NCBI GenBank assembly: GCA_050247135.1
Contig: JBFWUT010000005.1
Span: 51,242 to 115,241 of the forward strand
Length of the DNA stretch: 64,000 nt
Reading direction: 5' to 3'
Source of the DNA: Berkiella sp050247135
Lineage (GTDB): Bacteria > Pseudomonadota > Gammaproteobacteria > Berkiellales > Berkiellaceae
Below the pieces are notes generated by a model, which was not told the DNA's origin, did not search any database, and saw only the letters and a list, made by a program, of their open reading frames with translations. Shown one piece after another: positions 43,245 to 52,914 of the stretch. Made by a program: the position numbers and the translations under genes. Every line of letters begins with the position of its first letter. Positions within the stretch are counted from its first letter, which is position 1.

Positions 43245-45242
43245 CTAAAACATTTCTAAGGGATCCACATCTAAGGACCAGCGTAGACGTTTCGCTAAAG
43301 GCGATTTTTCTAAGATAGATGTTGAATAACTTAAAACTTGATGCAGAGGTTTTCGTGTTTGTGCTTGAATTAATAACTGATACCGGTAGTTACCTTGGCG
43401 TCGATACATCGTTGCAGGAACTGGCCCTAAGATCTCGACGTCTTTAATTTGTAAACTGCTTAACTCCTTTTGTACCTGTGCTAATAACTGTTCCGGCAAT
43501 TGGGGATTGCTAGCATGCGCTCGCACTAAGGCTAGATGAGCAAAAGGCGGTAACCTGCAATGGCTGCGCTCTGCTAACAAGGATTCGGCCAATTGTGGAT
43601 AGTTCTGTTCACGAATTTGTTGTAGGAGGGGATGAGCAGGAAAACAGGTTTGGATCACGACTTCTCCGGCTTGATGGACACGCCCAGCTCTGCCTGCTAC
43701 TTGAATGAGCAATTGGGCCATTCTTTCCACTGCTCGAAAATCGACACTAAACAAACCGCCGTCTGCATCGACAATAGCGACTAAAGTAAGATGAGGAAAG
43801 TGATGGCCTTTCGCTAGCATCTGTGTACCGATTAACAGCGGTATTTCATTTTTTTGCGCTTTTTCTAAGAGTGCTTCTAGGCTCCCCTTTTTGCGCGTTG
43901 CATCACTGTCGATTCTGGCAATAGGCGTATCGGCAAAGCGTTTGCTTAAGATTTCTTCGATTTTTTCTGTGCCTTGCCCTATGGGGTTAAGATCTTCGCT
44001 CTGGCAGCTTGGGCAGGCTTTAGGAATAGCAGATTGATAGCTGCAATGATGACAGATCAAGGCGTTTTTTCGTTGATGATAAGTCAAACGTGCATCACAG
44101 CGCTTACATTCTGCTATCCAACCACAGCCATAACACAGATAAGTAGGGGCAAAGCCACGCCGGTTAATAAATAATAGCACTTGTCCTTTTGCTTTGAGGT
44201 GATCTGATATGCGCGCAACAAGCTGCGCTGATAACCCTCCATCAAGCTTATTATGGCGTATATCCAAATGTGTCATGGTTGGTAGCTGCGCCTTAGTAGC
44301 TCGAGTGCTTAATACGAGGTGACGATATTTGCCTGTTTGCGCATTATGCAAACTTTCAAACGCGGGAGTTGCCGAACCTAACACAACGGGGCAGTGGGAT
44401 AATTTGGCGCGAACCACTGCCATGTCACGTGCAGAATAGCGAAATCCTTCCTGTTGCTTAAAAGAAGCATCATGCTCTTCATCAACGACAATCAAGCCAA
44501 GCTTGGTAAAAGGGAGAAAAATGCTGGATCTCGTGCCAACGATTACCGAGGTTGCTCCTTGCTGAATTTTTAACCACGCTGCAAACCGGGCTTTGGGTGT
44601 CATACGTGAATGGTAGCAAATCACATTGCTGCCAAACCATTCAATAAAGCGTTGCTGTGTTTGAGGGGTGAGCGATATTTCTGGCACTAAAATTAAGATT
44701 TGATGTTGCTGTTCTGAAAGAATTTGGGCTGCACGCAAATAGATTTCAGTTTTGCCGCTACCGGTGATCCCCTCTAAAAGGAAGGGCTTAAATTGTCCGC
44801 GAGCTTGCAAAATGGCTTCCAGTGCACACGTTTGTTCATCATTTAAAATTAAATCAGAGCTTTGCACTTCGCTTGCTGAAATGTTCTCTTGCGTAATGAT
44901 CTCTTTGCCTTCACGCAATAAACTGGGGGCACCACAAAAAGCCACTTCTCCAATAGGGTGATGATAATACAGAGCCGCCTTTTCGATAAACGAACAAAGA
45001 TCATCAGGGAAGATTGGAGTATCATCACAAACAGTTTGGATAGCTTTTAATTGACTCAACTCAAAAGCTGATTCATGGGAATGCCCTAAGATAATCCCCG
45101 TCAGCGTTTGCCGGCCAAAAGGAACCCTGACGCGAGTACCGCGTGCCAATTGATTGGTCTGGTTGTCAGGCCCTAAATAATCAAATAGCCGGCGCAGCGG
45201 AACATCGAGTGCAACTTGATAGATGATCTTACCTGTTGTCAT
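43245..45242 (-). CDS. priA: Primosomal replication restart helicase PriA
   Basis: 665 residues. N-terminal DNA-binding domain (VALDVPLRRLFDYL), Walker A EGITGSGKTEIYLRAAQ, DEEHD box, and eight cysteines in CxxC pairs of the zinc module (YLCYGCGWIAECKRC, LICHHC, ACPSC). PriA reloads the replisome at collapsed forks. Its start overlaps nothing; its ATG shares four bases with the stop of the upstream membrane coiled-coil gene. Confidence 0.95.
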   Translation of the reverse strand: MTTGKIIYQVALDVPLRRLFDYLGPDNQTNQLARGTRVRVPFGRQTLTGIILGHSHESAFELSQLKAIQTVCDDTPIFPDDLCSFIEKAALYYHHPIGEVAFCGAPSLLREGKEIITQENISASEVQSSDLILNDEQTCALEAILQARGQFKPFLLEGITGSGKTEIYLRAAQILSEQQHQILILVPEISLTPQTQQRFIEWFGSNVICYHSRMTPKARFAAWLKIQQGATSVIVGTRSSIFLPFTKLGLIVVDEEHDASFKQQEGFRYSARDMAVVRAKLSHCPVVLGSATPAFESLHNAQTGKYRHLVLSTRATKAQLPTMTHLDIRHNKLDGGLSAQLVARISDHLKAKGQVLLFINRRGFAPTYLCYGCGWIAECKRCDARLTYHQRKNALICHHCSYQSAIPKACPSCQSEDLNPIGQGTEKIEEILSKRFADTPIARIDSDATRKKGSLEALLEKAQKNEIPLLIGTQMLAKGHHFPHLTLVAIVDADGGLFSVDFRAVERMAQLLIQVAGRAGRVHQAGEVVIQTCFPAHPLLQQIREQNYPQLAESLLAERSHCRLPPFAHLALVRAHASNPQLPEQLLAQVQKELSSLQIKDVEILGPVPATMYRRQGNYRYQLLIQAQTRKPLHQVLSYSTSILEKSPLAKRLRWSLDVDPLEMF

Positions 45243-46036
45243 AATTTTAATCCAACTACAGGTGGTGCGCTCTTGGAGAGTTGGGCCCGTTCTCTATCAG
45301 CACGCTCTTCAAGTTCGGTTAGTAATGGTGCACTTAACACCTTGCGTAGAGGGGTTGGTGCGATCGTTAACAACGGTGTCTGTGGATTTTCTTGGGCGGG
45401 CTTAATCACCCGTTCCAATTCACTTAAACGTTGTTGCAGTTTTGTAATTTGGCGTTGTTGAGCTTTATTGAGCTGTTGAGTGACTTCAATTTGTCCGTCT
45501 AATTTTGCACGTGTTTCAAGTTCTTTAAATTTACTGTAGCCGGCATAAGCAGAGATCCCCATCATAATAAAAAAAAGTACTGTTTTATTAAAGAGGAAAT
45601 CTGGCAATAGCGCATTTAGCATAGGTAAAGCTGCCAAAACAGGCAGTGCCGACAACAAGATGGGAGTGATTTGCACCGTAAGCTGCAAGGTGGAGGTTGC
45701 CGTTGAAATGGCGAAAGAAGTTTGCACTAAGCTGTCTAAGCGAGGTTGCAAAACGTTCCAGCGACGTTCTAAATGCTGAAATAAAAAAAGCGAAAACTTA
45801 TTGGCATTTTCCTTGGCAACGATTAATCGTTGCTCAAGGATTTTATGCGTTTTGTCGAAGAATTTAAAAAAGAGCTCTCTAACCCCTTGCATACGTGATT
45901 GGTAGAGCTTTTGCAGTTGTTTAGGTCGCTCTATGAGTAAATAGACTTTAATTAGCTGCCATTGATTATTCACCCTCTTCTTGAGTGCAGTTAAATTATC
46001 TAACCTTCTTTGTATTCTTAAGCGGATCCCATCCAT
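45239..46036 (-). CDS. Membrane-associated coiled-coil protein of unknown function
   Basis: 265 residues. Basic helical N-terminus, one or two hydrophobic segments (about 130-165, including LLSALPVLAALPMLNALL and VLFFIMMGISAYAGY), then a coiled coil (AQQRQITKLQQRLSELERVI) and a Pro-rich tail. No family recognised. It sits between tex and priA on the same strand, 10 bp after tex and overlapping priA by 4 bp (ATGA), so it is probably part of that transcript. Confidence 0.65.
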   Translation of the reverse strand: MDGIRLRIQRRLDNLTALKKRVNNQWQLIKVYLLIERPKQLQKLYQSRMQGVRELFFKFFDKTHKILEQRLIVAKENANKFSLFLFQHLERRWNVLQPRLDSLVQTSFAISTATSTLQLTVQITPILLSALPVLAALPMLNALLPDFLFNKTVLFFIMMGISAYAGYSKFKELETRAKLDGQIEVTQQLNKAQQRQITKLQQRLSELERVIKPAQENPQTPLLTIAPTPLRKVLSAPLLTELEERADRERAQLSKSAPPVVGLKL

Positions 46037-46046
46037 GGTTTATCAG

Positions 46047-48332
46047 CTATTTGGTTTTAGAAGGTTTATTGAAAGCGGCCTGTAACGCAAGTCCTAGTGC
46101 CCCAGTTTGTACAGCAGGTTGCATTGATCGCGTCTTGTTCGTTTTGGCTCTAGCTTGCTGTTTGGGCGCGTCGTTACTGGGCCGCTCTTGCAAACGCATA
46201 GTCAGGCTGATGCGTTTTCTGTCTTTCTCCACTTCCAGCACTTTGACTTTAACAATTTGTCCAGTCTTGACGACATCACGAGGGTCTTTGACAAACTCGT
46301 TAGACAAGGCTGAGATATGCACCAAGCCATCTTGATGAACTCCAATATCCACAAAGGCACCAAAATTAGCCACGTTAGTGATAATGCCTTCCAGAATCAT
46401 GCCAGGTTGTAAATCATCGAGCGTTTCAACCCCTTCTTGGAACTGGGCTGTGCGAAAGCTTGCTCTTGGATCGCGTCCTGGTTTTTCAAGTTCCTTAATA
46501 ATGTCAACGATTGTAGGTAATCCAACCTCGCCGCTGACAAAGTCCTTAGGCTGTAAGGTATGCAAGAAGCTACTATTGCCAATAATATCTTTTAAGGTAC
46601 GACCTGATTTACCTAAAATATTTTCAACGATAGGATAAGATTCTGGATGAACAGCAGAAGCATCTAATGGGTTGTCACCATCCATAATGCGCAAGAATCC
46701 GGCGGCTTGTTCAAACGCCTTATCCCCAAGGCGGGGGACTTTTTTCAATTGTTCGCGATTTTTAAAAGAGCCTTTTTCATCACGATAAATAATAATGTTG
46801 CCAGCAATTTGCTGATTGAGTCCTGCAACATGTGTGAGTAACGCTAAAGAAGCGGTATTGAGATCAACACCAACAGCATTCACTGCGTCTTCAACGACTG
46901 TATCCAAGGTGCGTGCTAATTTGGTTTGATTCACATCATGTTGATATTGTCCGACCCCAATTGCCTTCGGTTCAATTTTTACCAGCTCAGCGAGAGGATC
47001 TTGCACGCGTCTAGCAATTGATACCGCACCACGCAGGGACACATCCAGATCAGGAAATTCTTTTGCTGCCAGTTCCGATGCAGAATAAACTGAAGCGCCC
47101 GCTTCTGAGGTGACCACTTTAGTTATTTTTTGATCAGGAAATAATTTGCAATAATCTTCAACCAATTTTTCGGTTTCACGAGAGGCTGTGCCATTACCAA
47201 TGCTTACCAATTTAACTTGGTGTTTGGTAATCAAGTGATGCAACGTCGCCAAAGACTCTTTCCAGGCATGACGAGGAACATGAGGATATATCGTTTCTGT
47301 GTCTAGCAATTTGCCAGTGCTATCCACAACAGCGACTTTCACACCAGTACGAAGACCTGGGTCTAAGCCCATCGTGGTTTGCGCGCCTGCCGGCGCAGCC
47401 ATGAGCAGATCGTGTAAATTGTGCTTAAAGACACCAATGGCTTCTTCTTCTGCTCGTTCACGCAAAGCAGTAAGCAATTCGGTTTCTAAATGGGTTAAGA
47501 TCTTAATGCGCCAAGTAAAACGCACCACCTCTAATAACCAAACATCTGCTGAACGACCTTTAGCAATAATGTTAAACTGGTTGGCAATCATCTGTTGGGG
47601 TGCTTGTTCATCTGCTAGCACCAATGATAATTGTAAAAACCCTTCGCGTTTACCGCGAAACATCGCTAAGGCACGATGTGATGGCGTTTTTTTCCATTCT
47701 TCGCTGTGCGCAAAATAATCAAGAAATTTTTGGGCTTCTTGCTCTTTACCTTCGATAACTTTACTTTGTAATTGGGCGTGCTCTTCCATAAATGCACGGC
47801 ATTTGCCGATCAATTCAGCATCATCAGCAAAGCGTTCCATGAGAATATAGCGTGCACCCTCTAGCGCTTCTTTAATATCTTTTACGCCTTTTTCTGCATC
47901 GACATATGTGGTTGCCGTTTCTTCTGGAGAGAGTGTGGGATCGTTGAATAAGCTGTCAGCGAGACCAAGAAGTCCGGCTTCAATAGCAATTTGCCCTTTG
48001 GTGCGGCGCTTAGGTTTATAAGGGCGATAAAGATCTTCTAAACGGATTTTACTATCCGCTGCTTTAATCAGCCCTTCTAATTCAGGAGTCAGTTTATTTT
48101 GCTCAGCGATGCTTTTCAAAATAGTGTCACGGCGTTCTTCTAATTCACGTAAATACAATAAACGCTCTTGTAAGTGACGTAATTGCGTGTCATCCAAACC
48201 ATTGGTGACTTCTTTTCGATAGCGGGCGATAAAGGGCACAGTCGCACCTTCATCCAAGAGTTGGATCGCTGCCTTCGCTTGGGCTGGGGCAACTGCTAAT
48301 TCCTCGGCTATGCATTTTGCAATATCTAGCAT
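46047..48332 (-). CDS. tex: RNA-binding transcription accessory protein Tex (YhgF)
   Basis: About 761 residues. Order: helical N-domain (LLDEGATVPFIARYRKEVTNGLDD), YqgF/RNase H-like domain (LGLDPGLRTGVKVAVVD equivalent), helix-hairpin-helix segments and a C-terminal S1 domain (GMILEGIITNVANFGAFVDIG) followed by a basic tail. Tex binds RNA and affects transcription and virulence gene expression in several pathogens. The frame opens at 48383, but ATG 48332 has AAGGAAA 9 bases upstream and gives the family start MLDIAKCIAEEL. Confidence 0.93.
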   Translation of the reverse strand: MLDIAKCIAEELAVAPAQAKAAIQLLDEGATVPFIARYRKEVTNGLDDTQLRHLQERLLYLRELEERRDTILKSIAEQNKLTPELEGLIKAADSKIRLEDLYRPYKPKRRTKGQIAIEAGLLGLADSLFNDPTLSPEETATTYVDAEKGVKDIKEALEGARYILMERFADDAELIGKCRAFMEEHAQLQSKVIEGKEQEAQKFLDYFAHSEEWKKTPSHRALAMFRGKREGFLQLSLVLADEQAPQQMIANQFNIIAKGRSADVWLLEVVRFTWRIKILTHLETELLTALRERAEEEAIGVFKHNLHDLLMAAPAGAQTTMGLDPGLRTGVKVAVVDSTGKLLDTETIYPHVPRHAWKESLATLHHLITKHQVKLVSIGNGTASRETEKLVEDYCKLFPDQKITKVVTSEAGASVYSASELAAKEFPDLDVSLRGAVSIARRVQDPLAELVKIEPKAIGVGQYQHDVNQTKLARTLDTVVEDAVNAVGVDLNTASLALLTHVAGLNQQIAGNIIIYRDEKGSFKNREQLKKVPRLGDKAFEQAAGFLRIMDGDNPLDASAVHPESYPIVENILGKSGRTLKDIIGNSSFLHTLQPKDFVSGEVGLPTIVDIIKELEKPGRDPRASFRTAQFQEGVETLDDLQPGMILEGIITNVANFGAFVDIGVHQDGLVHISALSNEFVKDPRDVVKTGQIVKVKVLEVEKDRKRISLTMRLQERPSNDAPKQQARAKTNKTRSMQPAVQTGALGLALQAAFNKPSKTK

Positions 48333-48372
48333 CGTTCTAGTTTTCCTTGACGGCTTATTTTTGTCCAAGGGG

Positions 48373-48401
48373 AGTATACCCAATGCTTTTCAAGATGCGA
48401 A
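48373..48401 (-). promoter_or_regulatory. Possible tex promoter
   Basis: On the minus strand TTCGCA (48401-48396), 17-bp spacer, TATACT (48378-48373). Transcription would begin near 48366, about 34 bases before the tex start. A 7-bp hairpin (AATGCTT/AAGCATT) overlaps the spacer. Confidence 0.35.
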
Positions 48402-48435
48402 GCATTTCAGTAGTGATTCTTCACGTGATGAGCGG

Positions 48436-49701
48436 CTACGTATGATAAAAATGGGTAGACCATGCTTGCACTTGTGTAACGAGAATGTCAGTTAAGGTTG
48501 ACAATTCTAAGTGATTGATGGTTAACGCTGGCGTAAGATAAACCACATTTTGTATGGGGCGACACCAAATGCCTTCATTAACGCATTGTTGGGTGAACCA
48601 ATTCATCTCTTTAGGCGTTAAAGCACGCACTAACTCAATAGCGCCTATTGCACCCAAAGTACGCACGGATTGTACTCCTGGGACTTCTGCTAAGGGCATG
48701 AGTGTGGCATGAAGATGAGTATTAATCGCGTCAACTTGTGCTACACGTGCTTCCTGTAGAAATAAATCTAAAGAAGCATTGGCCGTTGCGCAACCCAAAG
48801 CATGTCCCATAAAAGTCGTGCCATGCATTAGCGCTTTACTTTGATCATCCATTAAAAAAGCATCATAGATAGTTTTATTTGCAATCGTTGCTGCTAAGGG
48901 CATCATCCCGCCAGAGAGCGCTTTACCTAGACAGATGATATCTGGGGAAATCTTGGCTTGCTCAAAGGCAAATAGGGTTCCCGTGCGGCAAAAACCAGTA
49001 AAAATTTCGTCAACTATCACCAAAACGTGATGTTGTTGACACAGCTTTACAATGGCATGCAAAGTTTGTGCACTATGCATTTTCATGCCAGCAGCGCCTT
49101 GGACCAGAGGCTCTATTAATACACCGGCACACTCATGCGCATGCTTTTCAAGCCATGCTGCAAAATGATTTAATAATTCATCGCTGGTCGGTAATGGTAG
49201 CACGTGTTGTTTAGGAAGCACTTGGTGAAATAAGCGATGCATCCCATCATGTGGATCACACACCGACATGGTAAAAAAAGTATCGCCGTGATAAGCATTT
49301 TCAAAACTGATAAAACGATGCTTTTGAGGTTGTTGTTGATTCATCCAAAATTGCAAAGCCATTTTCATCGCAATTTCGACGGCAACAGATCCAGACTCAC
49401 TAAAAAATACATAATCTAAATCACCCGGTAGCATGGCTGCTAAGCGGCTGGCTAACCGAATAGCTTGTTCATGTATGAGCCCCCCCATCATGACGTGAGG
49501 TAGTTTAGAAGCCTGTTCTTGTATGGCTTTTACAAGGTGGGGATGATTATAGCCGTGACAGGCGCTCCACCAAGAGGCTATTCCGTCGATTAAGCTGCGA
49601 CCATCTTTAAGAAATAGGGTGCACCCCTGTGTTCTTTCTACTTCAAAGGGGGGTAAAACGGTTTGCATTTGCGCATAAGGCAGCCATACAGTAGCATTCA
49701 T
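48436..49701 (-). CDS. bioA: Adenosylmethionine-8-amino-7-oxononanoate aminotransferase BioA
   Basis: About 421 residues, PLP class III aminotransferase of biotin synthesis. Motifs: WLPYAQM near the start, GIASWWSACHGYNHP, VDEIFTGFCRTG and the PLP lysine in CLGKALSGGMMPLAATI. The frame runs on upstream to 50133, but that part is the antisense of bioD; ATG 49701 gives the usual N-terminus. It is divergent from bioD with only 31 bases between start codons. Confidence 0.94.
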   Translation of the reverse strand: MNATVWLPYAQMQTVLPPFEVERTQGCTLFLKDGRSLIDGIASWWSACHGYNHPHLVKAIQEQASKLPHVMMGGLIHEQAIRLASRLAAMLPGDLDYVFFSESGSVAVEIAMKMALQFWMNQQQPQKHRFISFENAYHGDTFFTMSVCDPHDGMHRLFHQVLPKQHVLPLPTSDELLNHFAAWLEKHAHECAGVLIEPLVQGAAGMKMHSAQTLHAIVKLCQQHHVLVIVDEIFTGFCRTGTLFAFEQAKISPDIICLGKALSGGMMPLAATIANKTIYDAFLMDDQSKALMHGTTFMGHALGCATANASLDLFLQEARVAQVDAINTHLHATLMPLAEVPGVQSVRTLGAIGAIELVRALTPKEMNWFTQQCVNEGIWCRPIQNVVYLTPALTINHLELSTLTDILVTQVQAWSTHFYHT

Positions 49702-49732
49702 CGAAAAAACCCAATTGCAAAATGAGAAGAGT

Positions 49733-50440
49733 ATGACAGGAATATTTGTAACTGCAACGGGTACCGAAATCGGTAAAACATACGTGAGCTCACACTTATT
49801 ATCCACGGTGAGGAACGAGTTGGTCCCAAGCAAGCCGATTATTACAGGTTGGCCATCACTGAGTGAGGAAGTTGCGAATACCGATAGCGCCCTTTTATTA
49901 AAAGCGTCAGGATACCCTCTAACACCAAAGAATATTGATTGGGTGTCCCCTTGGCGCTTTAGCTTGCCTTTGACGCCGGATATGGCAGCTTTAGCAGAAG
50001 GACGCGAGATTGATATTGAAAAACTTTTGGATTTTTGCAAACGTCGTGAACAATGGGCAATGACACAGCACAAGCAGCATTTAATTGAAGGCGTGGGTGG
50101 ATTAATGTCGCCAATTTGGGGGCGATTTACCAATCTTGAGTGGATAAAAGCCTTAAATTATCGGTGTATTTTGGTTACCGGTTCCTATCTGGGTAGTTTA
50201 AATCACACGCTTTGCGCATTGAAAGTATTAGCCAATGAGAAGGTGACGGTTGGTGCTTTAGTCGTGAACGAAACCCCAACAAGCACCGTCTCATTACATG
50301 AAACCTGCGACTATTATAAGAAGCACGTGGATTGTGAAGTCATTGCCATCCCGCGGCATGAAAAAATAAGTGGGACAAATTATTCAATTTGGCATAAAAT
50401 GGCTACACTTTTGGTAAGCAAACATGTCTCAGATGTATAA
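49733..50440 (+). CDS. bioD: Dethiobiotin synthetase BioD
   Basis: About 235 residues. P-loop GTEIGKT (residues 10-16) and EGVGGLMSPI are the expected nucleotide and substrate motifs. BioD closes the ureido ring before the BioB step. I start at ATG 49733 (GAGAAGAG just upstream); a TTG at 49715 is possible. It overlaps the following gene by 17 bp. No bioB, bioF or bioC genes are in the window. Confidence 0.9.
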   Translation: MTGIFVTATGTEIGKTYVSSHLLSTVRNELVPSKPIITGWPSLSEEVANTDSALLLKASGYPLTPKNIDWVSPWRFSLPLTPDMAALAEGREIDIEKLLDFCKRREQWAMTQHKQHLIEGVGGLMSPIWGRFTNLEWIKALNYRCILVTGSYLGSLNHTLCALKVLANEKVTVGALVVNETPTSTVSLHETCDYYKKHVDCEVIAIPRHEKISGTNYSIWHKMATLLVSKHVSDV

Positions 50441-51368
50441 CTTATATCAAAATTACTCGGTATTTCGTTCCTTCCTACTTGTCCTTGTTAGTGTTCTTGT
50501 GACCGGTTGGTCACTGTGTGCCTATAGCCATGGTTGTGGATGCGCTAAAGCAGCTCTGTTTTACCGTGTGCAAAGTGCCATAGCCAACGATTTAAATGAT
50601 GAAAAAACGGGCATCTCTGATCCTTCGCTAAATCAAGCAGCGCAAGCGTTATGGCAGGATGTCATTGTGAATGGTTATGCTACGCGTAAAGGCCAAACCG
50701 ATAAAGAAGTTCGCACTCTCTTTAGTCCCATTCAATATCATATAGAACAACGTATTGTTCAAAGTCTTGATAACAAAGATCCCAAAGCAACGCCGCCATT
50801 GTGGATCCTCCATACACCACTCATTCCAACGCCGTTGGTGACCGATGGCAAACTCAACAAACAGCTTGCTAGCGCTGACGTGGTGAATGACAAAGATACC
50901 ACGCGTTTAAATATGGCTTTGTGGCGCGCTAAAACGATGCGTGATTATTTAGATAAAGGCGGGATCTTATTGGTGGTCTATCAACAGACCGATCAAGGTG
51001 GCCGAACACAACAACAAAGACGCTATTACGAAAAACTAAAAAAGCGCTACGGCGCACAGATTATCGATTTTCCCGTGAGCCATTTTCCTCACGAGTTAAC
51101 AGGGGCAACCTATTTAGTCCCACAAAAAGGCGGCGTCTTTGAAATGACTAACCGTGGTGCACAAGTACTAGAAGATGGTAAAGCACTGACGTGGGGAGTT
51201 TGGTTGCAAGAACGTGAGCGCGCCAAGCCGGTTGTGACACAACAAATTCAAGCCCTTTTTCAATTTTTGGAACAAGCAGGATTGCAAGACAAATTAGCAA
51301 GTCATGCCAAGCTTCATGGAAGAGCACCTGAGACGTTTTTTGCATTGGGTAAACACTATTCATCATAG
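50424..51368 (+). CDS. Exported protein of unknown function
   Basis: 314 residues. A signal-anchor or signal peptide at about 15-37 (FLLVLVSVLVTGWSLCAY) is followed by SHGCGCAKAALFYRVQ. The rest is a soluble mixed domain with a Cys-free body, rich in Gln and Lys. ATGs at 50424 and 50433. It overlaps bioD by 17 bp, so expression is coupled to biotin synthesis, but a functional link is not evident. No family recognised. Confidence 0.6.
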   Translation: MSQMYNLYQNYSVFRSFLLVLVSVLVTGWSLCAYSHGCGCAKAALFYRVQSAIANDLNDEKTGISDPSLNQAAQALWQDVIVNGYATRKGQTDKEVRTLFSPIQYHIEQRIVQSLDNKDPKATPPLWILHTPLIPTPLVTDGKLNKQLASADVVNDKDTTRLNMALWRAKTMRDYLDKGGILLVVYQQTDQGGRTQQQRRYYEKLKKRYGAQIIDFPVSHFPHELTGATYLVPQKGGVFEMTNRGAQVLEDGKALTWGVWLQERERAKPVVTQQIQALFQFLEQAGLQDKLASHAKLHGRAPETFFALGKHYSS

Positions 51369-51416
51369 TGTGTTATCTCATGTGTTGTTTTAGCGTTGAT
51401 CATTAAAGGTGAACTT

Positions 51417-52859
51417 ATGTTTAATTTCAGCTGGATGGCTCAAAAAAGTACGAGTAAGAAACCGACATCACACGGCTTATTGCCAGAAATAGGTACGATT
51501 ATCTCGTTGTTGGTAATCTCTGCTGCGATTGCCGGTGGCTTATGGTTCTGGTCATTCGGTTTAGCCTTCACGGCCGCTTTTCTTCCTCTGTTTGCAAAAA
51601 CCATTGCTGCAGTTGTGGGTATGACGTTCCTCAACTTTTGGTTTAGCCGTGAAATTAATACTTTTATGTTCTCCACTCGTGAAGTGCGAGAAAATTTCAA
51701 ATTTGATGAGCACAATCCAACCGACCTGCGTAAATTGGTCAATCATGTTCGTTGTGAATTAAATGCTTACTTTAAAGAAAAGTATGGCGATGAACACGTT
51801 GAATTGCCCATGCCGCGATTGCTCACTTTTACCGATCACCACTTTAAAATTGTCACGGTAGAAGGGCGAAACCCAGGCAAAGCCGCGCTGTTGTTCTCTT
51901 CTGGGGCTTTGAATTCGCATGATACTCATTTAAACCAACGCCATATGGCGGCTTTAATCGCCATGGAGATGGTAAAGATTTATCAACGCAGAAGTGTTAG
52001 CGGCACTTTAGTAGGCATGGCCTTAGATTTAATTAACACGTTAGAAAACGCTAGTAAAGCTAACCTATTTTATCGCGTGCTTGGTTTTCTGATTTGGCCT
52101 TTACAGTTTTTCTTGCTGCTGCACCGTGCGGTGAAGCGTTCTTATGAATATGATGCTGCGTTGACGGTAGTAGACGCAGGACGTGGCATGGATTTAATTG
52201 ATGCCATCGACTTTAAGGTGTGCCCGGTGCTATTTGATAAGCCCACTTTCGGCAATCTGGTGCAAGATCAAAAAAATAAAAAGCGCGAAGAGTATAAAGG
52301 CCCCTTTGCTTCTATAGTGCGCTGGTTTACCAATTGGTCAGATAGTCAAGAATATGCTGGTGATGATAAGACGGGCTGGCGATTGTTAAGCGCGCTGGAT
52401 ACCTGTGTTCGGGAATTCGGCTTTTATATCAATGAATTATTTGATCCAAAACCGCGTAGCACCAACTTGAAAGGGCCGATGCGCGAGAAGATCCCAGGTT
52501 ATAATCAAGCCAAAGATCAAAAAGATATGGCTAAGCTTTACCAGCGCGATATCACTATCAATCGCAAACTCTATGACAAAATTAAAAAAGAAGACCGTTA
52601 TGATATTATTGGTCCCGATGGCACAGGGATTGCTAAGCATGCACACGGGCATGATCATTCTCACGAACTTCAAGAGCGTATCGTTCAGCTTGAAGAAACC
52701 ATTGCTGGTTTAGCAGGTGACCGAGGCAAAAGAGCAGCCAGCAAGCAAGGCAAAGCGATAACGCCAAAACACAGTTCAGCTAAGTCGTCTTTAGGTAAAG
52801 TGGCGCACAAAGCGCAAGCTACGCAGCGTCATTCACCTAGACATCATTCCCCTCACTAA
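51417..52859 (+). CDS. HtpX-like membrane protein with degenerate M48 active site (pseudoprotease)
   Basis: 480 residues from ATG 51417. Two N-terminal membrane helices (about 26-50 and 52-76), an M48-like domain, two further helices (about 195-240) and a long charged tail. The domain reads ALLFSSGALNSHD, then HMAALIAMEMVKIY where active proteases have HExxH: Glu184 is kept, but both zinc histidines are replaced (Met183, Lys187). The third-ligand region RSYEYDAAL (Glu244) remains. The C-terminus has a His-rich stretch (HAHGHDHSHE) and a basic His/Ser tail. It looks like a catalytically dead HtpX relative. A strong terminator follows. Confidence 0.65.
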   Translation: MFNFSWMAQKSTSKKPTSHGLLPEIGTIISLLVISAAIAGGLWFWSFGLAFTAAFLPLFAKTIAAVVGMTFLNFWFSREINTFMFSTREVRENFKFDEHNPTDLRKLVNHVRCELNAYFKEKYGDEHVELPMPRLLTFTDHHFKIVTVEGRNPGKAALLFSSGALNSHDTHLNQRHMAALIAMEMVKIYQRRSVSGTLVGMALDLINTLENASKANLFYRVLGFLIWPLQFFLLLHRAVKRSYEYDAALTVVDAGRGMDLIDAIDFKVCPVLFDKPTFGNLVQDQKNKKREEYKGPFASIVRWFTNWSDSQEYAGDDKTGWRLLSALDTCVREFGFYINELFDPKPRSTNLKGPMREKIPGYNQAKDQKDMAKLYQRDITINRKLYDKIKKEDRYDIIGPDGTGIAKHAHGHDHSHELQERIVQLEETIAGLAGDRGKRAASKQGKAITPKHSSAKSSLGKVAHKAQATQRHSPRHHSPH

Positions 52860-52870
52860 ATAAACTATAA

Positions 52871-52893
52871 GAGCCCCTAGGGGCTCTTTTTTT
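52871..52893 (+). terminator. Rho-independent terminator
   Basis: GAGCCCC (52871-52877) pairs with GGGGCTC (52880-52886) around TA, followed by seven T. It ends the transcript of the pseudo-HtpX gene and lies 22 bases before the next gene. Confidence 0.9.
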
Positions 52894-52914
52894 ACCTTGC
52901 CAAGGAGAGAGACA

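Noticed and set aside
47299..47718. Plus-strand frame of 139 codons opposite tex
   Set aside because: Antisense shadow of the conserved tex core, with Ser/Arg-rich composition typical of such frames.
49702..50133. N-terminal extension of the bioA frame
   Set aside because: It is the antisense of bioD; family N-terminus begins at the ATG 49701.
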